DNA of 64,000 nucleotides from NCBI RefSeq assembly GCF_042655435.1, contig NZ_JBHSMG010000002.1, positions 372,001 through 436,000 of the forward strand, in the 5' to 3' direction. This stretch comes from Lysinimonas soli. GTDB taxonomy: Bacteria > Actinomycetota > Actinomycetes > Actinomycetales > Microbacteriaceae. Below, piece after piece: positions 1-7,562 of this stretch (position 1 is the first letter of the stretch; each line of letters starts with the position of its first letter). Made by a program: the position numbers and the translations under genes. Under the pieces are notes generated by a model. It searched no databases, had not been told where the DNA came from, and was given only the letters and a program-made list of their open reading frames with translations.

Positions 1-596
1 AATGCGGTATCAACCATGCCCAGCGGGTCGAAGAGGTCTTCGTTGAGGATCGTGAGGATGTCGCGGCCGGCCGGGTCCGTGCGTCGAAGCGCCTCGGCGA
101 GGAGCGTGTGGTTCGCCATCGGTGAGTAGTCGCATCGCGTGCCGGGCTCGACCACGCCCAGGACGTACTCGCAGACCGCGGCGACCGAGGATGCCAAGGT
201 GTCGTAATCCGGGCCGGCCTTGGGTTCCCAGACTCCGGGCATTCCGGTCGTGTGGGTGAGGAAGTTGAAGACGGTCGAGCGATCCCGGGGCGCCCCGGCG
301 AACTCGGGAATGATGTCGACCATCTTGGTGGTCAGAGCGAACTGTCCCCGCTCGATGGCCCTGAGCACGAGCACGTTGATGAACGCTTTGGTGCCCGAGA
401 AGATGCTGAAGACGGAGTCGGTCGTGAGCGGCCGAGTTCGCGCCTTGTCGGCGAAGCCGACGGCCTCGTCAAAACCGAGTTCACCATTCCGAGTGATCTT
501 GATCGAGGCTCCGTGATACAGGCCTGTCTCGACGTCGGCTTCGATCACCTCATGAAGCCGGGCAAGACGCTCCGGCACGAAACGTTGTTCGGTCAT
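1..596 (-). CDS. Serine hydrolase, class C beta-lactamase/esterase family (3' part outside window)
   Basis: Partial gene; 198 N-terminal residues are visible and the stop lies beyond the window start. An SGTK motif at residues 67-70 fits the SxxK nucleophile of class C beta-lactamases and EstB-type esterases, and a later CDYSPM segment fits the Tyr motif region. No signal peptide is seen, so a cytoplasmic esterase, lactonase or amidase is likelier than an antibiotic-resistance enzyme. It is divergent from the metallo-hydrolase at 755, with a TGTCAGACA palindrome between them. A second member of the family lies at 4028-5215. The ATG at 596 has a purine-rich AAGGGAG upstream, rather distant. 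Substrate unknown. Confidence 0.85.
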   Translation of the reverse strand, partial: MTEQRFVPERLARLHEVIEADVETGLYHGASIKITRNGELGFDEAVGFADKARTRPLTTDSVFSIFSGTKAFINVLVLRAIERGQFALTTKMVDIIPEFAGAPRDRSTVFNFLTHTTGMPGVWEPKAGPDYDTLASSVAAVCEYVLGVVEPGTRCDYSPMANHTLLAEALRRTDPAGRDILTILNEDLFDPLGMVDTA

Positions 597-651
597 TGCC
601 CGTATGTGCTCCCTTGCATCATTAGGGTTCGTAAGGTAGCAGTAGTCTAGC

Positions 652-660
652 TGTCAGACA
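652..660. promoter_or_regulatory. Putative GntR operator TGTCAGACA
   Basis: Perfect palindrome (TGTC-A-GACA) in the 158-bp divergent gap between the serine hydrolase and the metallo-hydrolase. It resembles known operators of FCD-type GntR regulators and is the most symmetric of a set of TGTCAGnTA-like words found upstream of several region A genes. Function is inferred. Confidence 0.5.
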
Positions 661-754
661 ACGAGCGTAAGAGCCCGCGGCTCGAGGAACCGCTGTGGAT
701 CCGTCTGATGGTCAATGAACGCCTCACCGTAGAATCCCGCGAGGAGCAGACCCA

Positions 755-1564
755 GTGGACGCTGATCGTTACGAGATCATCGTGGTGAAATACGGCACGC
801 GCCGGACAATGCGCAGTGAGGTCTTTCTCAACCACTTCATCTATGGCGAACCGGACGCGCCGATCGAAATGGACTACTACTTCTGGGTCGTCCGCAATGA
901 CCACCGCAGCATCCTGATCGATACCGGTTTCTCCCAAGTCGGCGCTCAACGACGCAGTCGAAGCTTCCTGGTCGATCCGTTCGAGGCGTTCGATGCACTT
1001 GGCGTGTCCCCGCTCAGTGCGCCGACCGTGGTCGTCACCCATGCTCACTACGACCACATCGGCAATCTCGCCGCCTTCAGGGATTCCCGAATCCATCTCT
1101 CCGCAGCGGAGTTCGACTTCTGGGCCGGCTCCGGTCGTGAGCGCCGTCAATATGGATATTCGGCGGAGGCCGACGAGTTGGATGCCCTGGTGGACGCCCA
1201 TGCGAACGGGCGGGTGGCCCTCTTCCAGGGCTCCAGCACGCTGGCTCCCGGCGTTGAACTCATCGAGGTCGGAGGCCACACGCCCGGGCAAGTCATCGTC
1301 AAGGTCGCAACGCACGACGGCGAGGTCCTCCTGGCGAGCGACGCCCTCCACTACTACGAAGAACTCGAACGCGATATGCCATTCGTCTTCATCGACGACC
1401 TGCGGGCGACGTATCGGGCCTTCGATCTCATCACGAATATCGCTGAGAGCGGCGTGGGGGAGCGGGTGGTTGCCGGACACGATCCCGATGTGCTGCGTCG
1501 CTTCGCCGGCAGATCACATCCGGCTCTTCCTGCCCTCTCGGTGGTCATCGGCGGCCGCGAATGA
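755..1564 (+). CDS. Metallo-beta-lactamase-fold hydrolase, N-acyl-homoserine-lactonase-like
   Basis: 269 residues. The binuclear zinc motif HxHxDH is visible at residues 96-101 (THAHYDHIGN), followed by a GGHTPGQ His, a LASDALH Asp and a VAGHDPD His, in the order seen in AHL-lactonase/AttM-type enzymes. Likely a cytoplasmic lactone or ester hydrolase. The start is a GTG at 755 preceded by GAGGAG at 741-746. Its position beside two serine hydrolases and a decarboxylase-like protein suggests it opens a lactone intermediate of the region A pathway rather than acting in quorum quenching, but the substrate cannot be read from sequence. Its end lies only 8 bp from the end of the convergent GntR gene. 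Confidence 0.85.
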   Translation: MDADRYEIIVVKYGTRRTMRSEVFLNHFIYGEPDAPIEMDYYFWVVRNDHRSILIDTGFSQVGAQRRSRSFLVDPFEAFDALGVSPLSAPTVVVTHAHYDHIGNLAAFRDSRIHLSAAEFDFWAGSGRERRQYGYSAEADELDALVDAHANGRVALFQGSSTLAPGVELIEVGGHTPGQVIVKVATHDGEVLLASDALHYYEELERDMPFVFIDDLRATYRAFDLITNIAESGVGERVVAGHDPDVLRRFAGRSHPALPALSVVIGGRE

Positions 1565-1572
1565 CCACTGCA

Positions 1573-2247
1573 TCATCCGGAGGCGCGGGCCGTCATCGCT
1601 TGCGCCATCGCCTGAGCGGCGCGCCGGACATGCGCCGTCGCCACCTTCTGTGCGGCTCCCCGCCGACGCGCGGACAGTTCACGGGCAAGACTCTGGAATT
1701 CTTCGAGGGAATCGCGCGGACGCCCCGGAACCTCCAGAGTCATCGCGCGGAGTTGAGCGATGCGAACCTGCAGGCCCTGTACCAGTTGGTCGAGGAGGGG
1801 GTTGCCGGCCCCCTCGAAGAGCGCCTGGTAGAAGCTGCGTTGTGCGGCGAGGATGCTGGCCGCGTCGAGATCGCCGTCGTTGGCACGCTCCATCATCTGC
1901 ACTGCATCGGCGATGCGGGCCTGCAGCGTCTCGTCGGCGCGCTCGCAGAAGAGGCGCGCCGCGAACCCCTCGAGTTCGGCACGTACCTCGTAGATGTTCG
2001 CGGCCTCCTCCGCACTCAGGGTGCGGACGATCGTTCCGCGCCCGTTCTGCGACTCGACGAGTCCCTCGGCTTCCAATTGTCGCAGCGCCTCACGCACGGA
2101 CGGGCGCGAAGCCCCCGTCATCTCGCAGAGCTCGCGCTCGATCAGCAACTGACCCGGTCGCAGGTCCAGGTTGACGATGGCATTGCGAATGACCACCGCG
2201 ATCTGGTCGCGAATCGGCGGATGCCGGGTTACGGCCATGTCGAGCAT
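1573..2247 (-). CDS. GntR-family transcriptional regulator, FCD (FadR) subfamily
   Basis: 224 residues: N-terminal winged helix-turn-helix (about residues 10-75, with ASRPSVREALRQLEAEGL as the recognition region) and an all-helical FCD ligand-binding domain. It is closely similar to the regulator at 3243-3938; the recognition-helix segment is identical in both, so they should bind the same DNA. Divergent from the SDR at 2370; the gap holds a weak TGTCAAATA match at 2321. Such regulators are usually repressors released by a carboxylic-acid pathway intermediate; the effector here is unknown. Confidence 0.93.
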   Translation of the reverse strand: MLDMAVTRHPPIRDQIAVVIRNAIVNLDLRPGQLLIERELCEMTGASRPSVREALRQLEAEGLVESQNGRGTIVRTLSAEEAANIYEVRAELEGFAARLFCERADETLQARIADAVQMMERANDGDLDAASILAAQRSFYQALFEGAGNPLLDQLVQGLQVRIAQLRAMTLEVPGRPRDSLEEFQSLARELSARRRGAAQKVATAHVRRAAQAMAQAMTARASG

Positions 2248-2369
2248 CAGCCGACTCCCTCCCGCACGCCGTCGATGCCGCGTGAGGGCGGGGAAGCGCG
2301 TGCCTTTGTACAGTACGCGCTGTCAAATACCTCCGCCAGCAGCGAACCCACCCGAAAGAGGGATACGTC

Positions 2370-3164
2370 ATGACGAGTATCGGCGGGCGCGTGGCTGTCG
2401 TCACGGGCGGTGCGTCCGGGATCGGACGCGGTATCGCGCAAGCTCTGATCCAACGCGGGGCACAAGTGGTGATCGCAGACATCGACTCGGCTGCCCTGGG
2501 CCGGGCGGCTGAGGAGGTCGGAGCCATCGGCATCCGCTGTGACGTCGCGGATGAGGCCGACGTGCGGGCACTCGCCGAAAGGGTTCTTGCGGAGTTGGGC
2601 GGGGTCGGCATCCTGGTCAACAACGCGGGGGTCGGGCCCGCCGCTCCGATCGCCGAGATGTCGATCAGGGACTGGGAATGGATTCTCGGGATCAATCTGT
2701 GGGGGGTCATCAACGGAATCAGTGCCTTCCTCCCCCTGCTGCGGGCCAACCCGGATGGAGGGCACATCGTCAACACTGCGTCGATGGCGGCCCTTGCTCC
2801 GACCCGCGGCCTCGGAGCATATGCCGTGGGCAAAGCCGGCGTCATGGCGCTCAGCGAGGTGTTGGCCGATGAACTGGCAGACGAGGGATCCGGAGTCGCC
2901 GTCTCGGTGCTCGTACCCGGACCCGTGCGGACCGCGATTCGAGAGAGCCAGCGCTCCCGACCGGACCGAGGACGGCTGGTCGACCTCGACCTCGACCGTG
3001 CCGGCTTCGACTGGGTCAGGTGGGAGACACCTGAAGCGGTCGGCGCCCTGGTCGCCGACGCTGTCGAACGCAATGAGCGCTACATCATCACGCATCCGGA
3101 GCTGTGGCATCGAGTCGAAGCGCGAAACCTGGCGATACGGGCCGCATTCGGCGTCAACCCCTGA
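2370..3164 (+). CDS. SDR-family NAD(P)-dependent oxidoreductase
   Basis: 264 residues, classical short-chain dehydrogenase. The N-terminal Rossmann motif TGGASGIG, the NNAG motif and the catalytic AYAVGK (YxxxK) are visible. An AGAGGG Shine-Dalgarno-like run precedes the ATG. It lies between the two paralogous GntR genes, is divergent from the first and 78 bp upstream of the second, so it is probably a direct target. Likely oxidises a hydroxyl intermediate; substrate unknown. The C-terminus is longer and less glycine-rich than in the other SDRs of this cluster. Confidence 0.9.
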   Translation: MTSIGGRVAVVTGGASGIGRGIAQALIQRGAQVVIADIDSAALGRAAEEVGAIGIRCDVADEADVRALAERVLAELGGVGILVNNAGVGPAAPIAEMSIRDWEWILGINLWGVINGISAFLPLLRANPDGGHIVNTASMAALAPTRGLGAYAVGKAGVMALSEVLADELADEGSGVAVSVLVPGPVRTAIRESQRSRPDRGRLVDLDLDRAGFDWVRWETPEAVGALVADAVERNERYIITHPELWHRVEARNLAIRAAFGVNP

Positions 3165-3170
3165 CAGCCA

Positions 3171-3189
3171 GTCAGCTAGATGTCAGCTA
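3171..3189. promoter_or_regulatory. Tandem GTCAGCTA repeats upstream of second GntR gene
   Basis: Two copies of GTCAGCTA at 3171-3178 and 3182-3189, 11 bp apart (about one helical turn), upstream of the GntR start at 3243. They match the TGTCAGnTA word seen near other region A promoters, suggesting autoregulation. Inferred from sequence only. Confidence 0.45.
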
Positions 3190-3242
3190 CATTGTGGTTC
3201 AGCGGCCCCTTCCGTCAGCTGCCACTGGAAGAAAGGGACAAG

Positions 3243-3938
3243 ATGCCTGCAATGCCTGAGATGCGAGTCAAGCGTCACGCGCCGATCCGTGAACAGGTGG
3301 CCTCGATCCTGCGTGATGCGATCGTCGACATGCGGCTGGCGCCGGGCCAGCTGGTGGTCGAGCGGCAGCTCTGCGAAATGACGATGGCGAGCCGGCCCTC
3401 GGTTCGCGAAGCACTTCGCCAGCTCGAGGCCGAGGGACTCGTCGAATCGCAGAACGGTCGCGGGACTTTCGTGACGGTGGTCAGCGCAGACATCGCCCGC
3501 GACGTGTACCAGGTACGTGCCGAACTCGAAGGGCTCGCGGTTCAGCTCTTCACGGAGCGGGCCGATGACTCCCTCCGCGCCGAGGTCCGGGGGGCGGTTG
3601 CCCGGATCGCAGATGCCGTCACGGGCTCCGGTGAGACGATCGCGATCCTCACCGCGAAGAACGAACTCTATGACCTGCTCTTCAGGGGTGCATCGAATCC
3701 GGTGCTCCACCAGACGGTGAAGGCATTGCAGCGACGGGTCAACCAGCTCCGGGAACTCACCCTGCGCCAGCCGGGAAGGCCGGCGCAGAGCCTGGACGAG
3801 ATCCAGCGGATGGCGGCAGCGATCGAGGCGCGGGATCCGCTGGTCGCGCGAGCCGCCGCCGTTCACCACGTCGAACAAGCGGGGCGTACTGTGCACCGAG
3901 CCCTCGATCAGGAGCGGGCCACCGCATCCGAGGATTAG
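3243..3938 (+). CDS. GntR-family transcriptional regulator, FCD subfamily (paralogue of 1573-2247)
   Basis: 231 residues from the ATG at 3243, chosen because GAAAGGGA lies a few bases upstream; an in-frame ATG at 3180 would add 21 residues with no similarity to the paralogue and would cover the GTCAGCTA repeats. Winged HTH with the same ASRPSVREALRQLEAEGL segment as the first regulator, then an FCD domain. The first half is strongly conserved and the ligand domain much less so, suggesting the pair shares an operator but may sense different ligands. Confidence 0.92.
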   Translation: MPAMPEMRVKRHAPIREQVASILRDAIVDMRLAPGQLVVERQLCEMTMASRPSVREALRQLEAEGLVESQNGRGTFVTVVSADIARDVYQVRAELEGLAVQLFTERADDSLRAEVRGAVARIADAVTGSGETIAILTAKNELYDLLFRGASNPVLHQTVKALQRRVNQLRELTLRQPGRPAQSLDEIQRMAAAIEARDPLVARAAAVHHVEQAGRTVHRALDQERATASED

Positions 3939-3955
3939 TTCATTTTCATCATTGC

Positions 3956-3979
3956 TGTCAGCATTAGTATTGTCAGATA
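3956..3979. promoter_or_regulatory. Two TGTCAG operator-like words upstream of serine hydrolase
   Basis: TGTCAGCAT at 3956-3964 and TGTCAGATA at 3971-3979, in an AT-rich pocket 50-70 bp upstream of the hydrolase ATG at 4028. Same word as at 652, 3182 and 7415. Putative GntR binding region overlapping the promoter. Confidence 0.45.
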
Positions 3980-4027
3980 GCAGATTGCTGAATCGGCAAC
4001 AGGCTTCGATGATGAAGGGGAGAGCGG

Positions 4028-5215
4028 ATGCTCGACGACGAGTCCTTCACGACCCGCGATCGGCGACTGCCGGTTCACGGAGTCGTCGATGAGCGATTCC
4101 GGGGTGTCCTCGATGCATATCTCGAGAACTTCGATCGCGACTCGGAGCTGGGCTCTGCGGTCTCGGTCGTCGTCGAGGGCGAGACGGTGGTCGACATCTG
4201 GGGCGGCTGGATCGACGAAGAGCGGTCCCGCGAGTGGGAGCGGGACACTCTCGTCTGCATGATGTCGGTGGCCAAGGGCATCACCGCGATCGCTTTCCAG
4301 ATGCTCGTCGACCGAGGGCTCATCGACCTCGACGCTCCGGTCGCCGACTATTGGCCCGAGTTCGCCCAGAACGGCAAGGAAGGCGTGCTCGTACGGTGGG
4401 TGCTGGACCACCGCGCAGGTCTTCCCGTGCTGACCACGGACAAGCTCTGGCCAGGGGCGATGTTCGATCGCGAGGCGATGGTGGATGCACTCGCCCGACA
4501 AGCACCGCTCTGGGAGCCGGGTACCGTCGCGGCCTACCACGTGCACACTCAGGGATACCTGCTGGGAGAGATCATGCGCCGGGTGACCGGCTCGACGGTC
4601 GGGCCGTTCGTGCGCGAGGAGATCGCGAGCCCGTTGGCGGCCGACTACTGGATCGGGCTGCCTGAAACGGAACTCGCGCGTTGCGCTGAGTTGCGGCCGA
4701 ACATGGACACGGGCCTGTTCGCGGCCGCAACGACCGAGCCTCCGGACGCGCTCCGGTCCCTGGCGTTCGCGCAGAATCCGCCATGGCCGATGCGAACGAC
4801 GCTGAACTCCCGCGAGTGGCGCGAGTCTGAGATCGCCAGCGCAAGCGGACACGGCAACGCGCGATCGGTCGCGCGGATCTACGCCGCCCTGTCCCGAGGA
4901 GGCGAACTCGACGGAGTGAGACTGATGAGCTCCGACTCGGTGCGGCGGATGGCCACGGTGCAGCATGAGATGAGGGAACTCCTTCAGGAGCGTGACTATC
5001 GGCAGGGGCTCGGTGTACTGCTGAACTCGCCGGACGCGGTCTACATGGGGCCGAATCCCGCTGCCTTCGGTCATCACGGCATCGGCGGTTCCATCGGCTT
5101 CGCGGATCCCGATGCGCAGCTTGCGTTCTCGTACTCGATGAATCGGATGCACGCGGTCGGCACGAACGGACCGCGCGCGCGTCGACTGATCGACGCGGTG
5201 TACGCCGCTCTCTGA
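4028..5215 (+). CDS. Serine hydrolase, class C beta-lactamase/EstB-like family
   Basis: 395 residues. SVAK at residues 80-83 is the SxxK nucleophile motif. A downstream AAYHVHTQGYLLGEIM supplies the Tyr, and HHGIGGS near the C-terminus stands in for the KTG-like motif, as in EstB-type esterases. No signal peptide, so cytoplasmic hydrolysis of an ester, lactone or amide is likely. GGGGAG ends 6 bp before the ATG. It is followed after 54 bp by an SDR, probably in one transcript. Family relative of the partial gene at 1-596. Substrate not identifiable. Confidence 0.9.
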   Translation: MLDDESFTTRDRRLPVHGVVDERFRGVLDAYLENFDRDSELGSAVSVVVEGETVVDIWGGWIDEERSREWERDTLVCMMSVAKGITAIAFQMLVDRGLIDLDAPVADYWPEFAQNGKEGVLVRWVLDHRAGLPVLTTDKLWPGAMFDREAMVDALARQAPLWEPGTVAAYHVHTQGYLLGEIMRRVTGSTVGPFVREEIASPLAADYWIGLPETELARCAELRPNMDTGLFAAATTEPPDALRSLAFAQNPPWPMRTTLNSREWRESEIASASGHGNARSVARIYAALSRGGELDGVRLMSSDSVRRMATVQHEMRELLQERDYRQGLGVLLNSPDAVYMGPNPAAFGHHGIGGSIGFADPDAQLAFSYSMNRMHAVGTNGPRARRLIDAVYAAL

Positions 5216-5269
5216 CCAGCCCAGCCATGCGATCAGCCGGATCGCCGTATCACGACGAAGGAGTCGCTC

Positions 5270-6034
5270 ATGCCCCCGATATCGACAGAGGCCCCGGCCG
5301 CCAAGGTGGCCATCGTCACCGGAGCCGGCCGCGGAATCGGCAGAGCGATCGCCGAAAGACTCGCTCGCGACGGATATCGGGTCGTCGCGGTGGATCTGCT
5401 GGCGTCGAACCTGGATGAAACCGTCGCGGCGATCGCGGCGGATGCGGGCTCCGTGGAGGCGCTTGCCCTCGACGTGACAGATCGGGCTGCCGTCCACGCC
5501 GCGTTCGAGCAGATCTCCGCGCGGTTGGAGCGGATCGACGTCGTCGTCAACAACGCGATGTGGATCCGTTACCAGCCGCTCGTCGACGTCGAGGAGGCGA
5601 CGATCGATGCGATGGTCGCGGTCGGGCTGAAGGCCGTCATCTGGACGATGCAGGCCGCGTACCCCACCATGATCGCCCAGGGCGGAGGTGTGATCGTGAA
5701 TGTCTCGTCTCCTGCGGCAGTCCGCGGGGTTGCCGGCAGCGCGATCTATTCGGCGGTCAAGGGCGCTGTGTCGAGTCTTACTTGGCAAGCGTCGAACGAG
5801 TTCGGCCGGCAGGGGATCCGAGTCAACGCGGTCGTCCCGGGGGCCGTACCGACTGAGGGCGCCCGTGCGCTTGTCGACGACGAGGGCTATGAGCTGCGCG
5901 CGCGATTGACCCCTCTCGGCCGACTCGGAACCCCCGAGGACATCGCCAACGCGGTTGCGTTCCTCGTCTCAGACCAGGCGAGCTACATCAACGGTCATCT
6001 TCTTGCCGTTGAGGGGGGCCTGCTCGCCTCCTAG
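5270..6034 (+). CDS. SDR-family NAD(P)-dependent oxidoreductase
   Basis: 254 residues with TGAGRGIG cofactor motif, NNAMW in place of the usual NNAG, and catalytic IYSAVK (YxxxK). GAAGGAG is spaced 6 bp before the ATG. Probably co-transcribed with the serine hydrolase upstream. Its stop overlaps the stop of the convergent dehydrogenase in the self-complementary CTAG at 6031-6034. Likely oxidises the alcohol released by hydrolysis; this is inference from context. Confidence 0.9.
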   Translation: MPPISTEAPAAKVAIVTGAGRGIGRAIAERLARDGYRVVAVDLLASNLDETVAAIAADAGSVEALALDVTDRAAVHAAFEQISARLERIDVVVNNAMWIRYQPLVDVEEATIDAMVAVGLKAVIWTMQAAYPTMIAQGGGVIVNVSSPAAVRGVAGSAIYSAVKGAVSSLTWQASNEFGRQGIRVNAVVPGAVPTEGARALVDDEGYELRARLTPLGRLGTPEDIANAVAFLVSDQASYINGHLLAVEGGLLAS

Positions 6035-6966
6035 GAGGGACGCGACGAGCGGCTCCGGACCTCGAGTCCGGCCCGGCGTTCAAGCGGCTTGATGATCTCG
6101 GTGTGGTCAGCTGACGCGGGCAGTTCGGCATTGAGTTCGCTCCAGCGCCGGGCGACGGCGTCCCCGATCACGGTCTCGATGCCCAGGTCGGCGGCCAGTG
6201 CGGCGGCGATCTTCACGTCCTTCTCGAGAAGGGTCGCCGAGAATCCCGAGTTGAAGTCGCCCGTGAGAACATAGCGCGGAAGTTTGACCTCGCTTGATCC
6301 GCTACGTCCGCTTGAGGTGTTGACGACGGAAAGGAGCACGTGCGGGTCGATTCCGAACCGGCTGGCGACGATGGCGGCCTCGTTGGTCGCCAGCAGGTGC
6401 GTGGCGGAGAGGAGGTTGTTGAGGGCCTTGGTCGCGTGGCCGGCGCCGACCGCGCCGACGTGCACGATTCTGCTGCCGAGAACCGAGAGCAGCGGCACGA
6501 TCCGCTCGTACTGTTCCTCGGTGCCGCCGACCATGATCGTGAGATTGCCGGCAATTGCGCCCGGCACCCCGCCCGACACCGGAGCGTCGATGAGCTCGAC
6601 ACCGTCCTTGCTCAATCGCTCCGAGAGCTGTTGAGTGCGGCGGGGCTCCGATGAACTCATGTCGATGACGAATCGGCAACGCCGCGATGCTCGATCTCCT
6701 GCCGTGAGGTAGCCGGCGATCGAGTCCACGATGTCGCTGTTGGGCAGCATGAGGATGATGGTCTCGACCGTCTTCGCGAGATCGGTCGCGGAGGCGACCA
6801 CGGTCACGCCGGACGCGGCAGCAGACTCGCGGACGCTGGCGTTGGTGTCAACGCCGTACACCTGTCGACCGGATGCGAGCAGGCGCGCCGCCATCGGCGC
6901 GCCCATGTGCCCGAGCCCGATGATTCCGACGGCGTCGTTGGGCACGTTATTCAACGCCCAACTCAT
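6031..6966 (-). CDS. NAD(P)-dependent beta-hydroxyacid dehydrogenase (3-hydroxyisobutyrate dehydrogenase-like)
   Basis: 311 residues from the ATG at 6966. Rossmann motif GIIGLGHMG, the DAPVSGG substrate-binding motif and the catalytic Lys in ATKALNNLLSA are all present, as in 3-hydroxyisobutyrate/tartronate semialdehyde reductases. Start uncertain: a GTG at 6945 would leave five residues before the Rossmann strand, the more usual spacing, and would begin just after the upstream stop; the ATG at 6966 overlaps the upstream gene by 20 bp. Translationally coupled to the carboxymuconolactone-decarboxylase-like gene. Confidence 0.88.
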   Translation of the reverse strand: MSWALNNVPNDAVGIIGLGHMGAPMAARLLASGRQVYGVDTNASVRESAAASGVTVVASATDLAKTVETIILMLPNSDIVDSIAGYLTAGDRASRRCRFVIDMSSSEPRRTQQLSERLSKDGVELIDAPVSGGVPGAIAGNLTIMVGGTEEQYERIVPLLSVLGSRIVHVGAVGAGHATKALNNLLSATHLLATNEAAIVASRFGIDPHVLLSVVNTSSGRSGSSEVKLPRYVLTGDFNSGFSATLLEKDVKIAAALAADLGIETVIGDAVARRWSELNAELPASADHTEIIKPLERRAGLEVRSRSSRPS

Positions 6967-7351
6967 CCAGGGTCGCTTGCGCGTAGCGGGTCGCTTCGAG
7001 GGCGGCCGGAACGCCGCAGTAGATGGCGGTCTGCAGGAGGACTTCCTGGATCTCGCTCTTGGTGACGCCGTTACGGATCGCCCCGCGCACGTGGAGCTGG
7101 AGCTCCTCATGCTTGCCGAGCGCAGTCAGCATGGCGAGATTGATGAGGCTGCGCGTCTTCAGTTCGAGACCCGGGCGGGTCCACACCGCCCCCCAGCAGT
7201 ACTCGGTCACCAGCTCCTGAAGCGGTCGGGTGAAGTCCGTGGCATTGCTGCGCGAGCGGTCGACGTGCGCGTCACCGAGCACTCGACGCCTCATGGCGTC
7301 GCCCTGGTCCAGGGTGGACGGGTCGGAATTGGTGTGCGACGACTGTGACAT
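6947..7351 (-). CDS. Carboxymuconolactone decarboxylase (CMD/AhpD-like) family protein
   Basis: 134 residues, the size of PcaC. It shares VLGDAHVDR, an RPGL segment, ELQLHVRGA(x)RNG and the YxGVPAA segment with the genuine pcaC at 23096-23467, so it belongs to the PcaC branch of the CMD fold rather than the AhpD peroxidase branch (no CxxC pair). It could decarboxylate a lactone made by the region A pathway, or have another role. First gene of a minus-strand pair, with GAGGAA upstream of the ATG, divergent from the ABC importer operon. Confidence 0.87.
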   Translation of the reverse strand: MSQSSHTNSDPSTLDQGDAMRRRVLGDAHVDRSRSNATDFTRPLQELVTEYCWGAVWTRPGLELKTRSLINLAMLTALGKHEELQLHVRGAIRNGVTKSEIQEVLLQTAIYCGVPAALEATRYAQATLDELGVE

Positions 7352-7406
7352 GACGATCGGTTCCTCGGATGCTAGGCGACTTTGGCTAGACCAGCCGAGC
7401 CTAAAG

Positions 7407-7437
7407 TATCAGATTGTCAGGTAGCTGCAATCAGCTA
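7407..7437. promoter_or_regulatory. Cluster of TCAG operator-like words in divergent promoter
   Basis: TATCAGATT (7407-7415), TGTCAGGTA (7415-7423) and AATCAGCTA (7429-7437) follow one another in the AT-rich gap between the CMD-like gene and the ABC importer. They resemble the words at 652, 3182, 3956 and 3971. Likely target of the twin GntR regulators, controlling both directions. Confidence 0.45.
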
Positions 7438-7463
7438 TTGTGCCAACGCACACCCTCCCCTTA

Positions 7464-7502
7464 CGCTGCCAGAAGCAGCCAGCACTGACGCTGGCGGCAG
7501 CG
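7464..7502 (+). other. Stem-loop in the leader of the ABC importer operon
   Basis: CGCTGCC (7464-7470) pairs with GGCAGCG (7496-7502), enclosing a second perfect stem GCCAGC (7478-7483) / GCTGGC (7490-7495). It lies between the operator-like words and the start codon at 7563. It could affect mRNA stability or translation; no riboswitch class is recognised. Confidence 0.4.
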
Positions 7503-7562
7503 GCCGGTGTCTTCATGGGAGATGCCTACAGCGACCCTGCTTCTGTGAAAGGAATCCCAAAG

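Noticed and set aside
3935..5788. Long minus-strand open frame (617 codons) opposite the serine hydrolase and SDR
   Set aside because: Arg/His/Asp-rich translation without domain motifs; it lies antisense to two well-supported genes, a common artefact of high GC.
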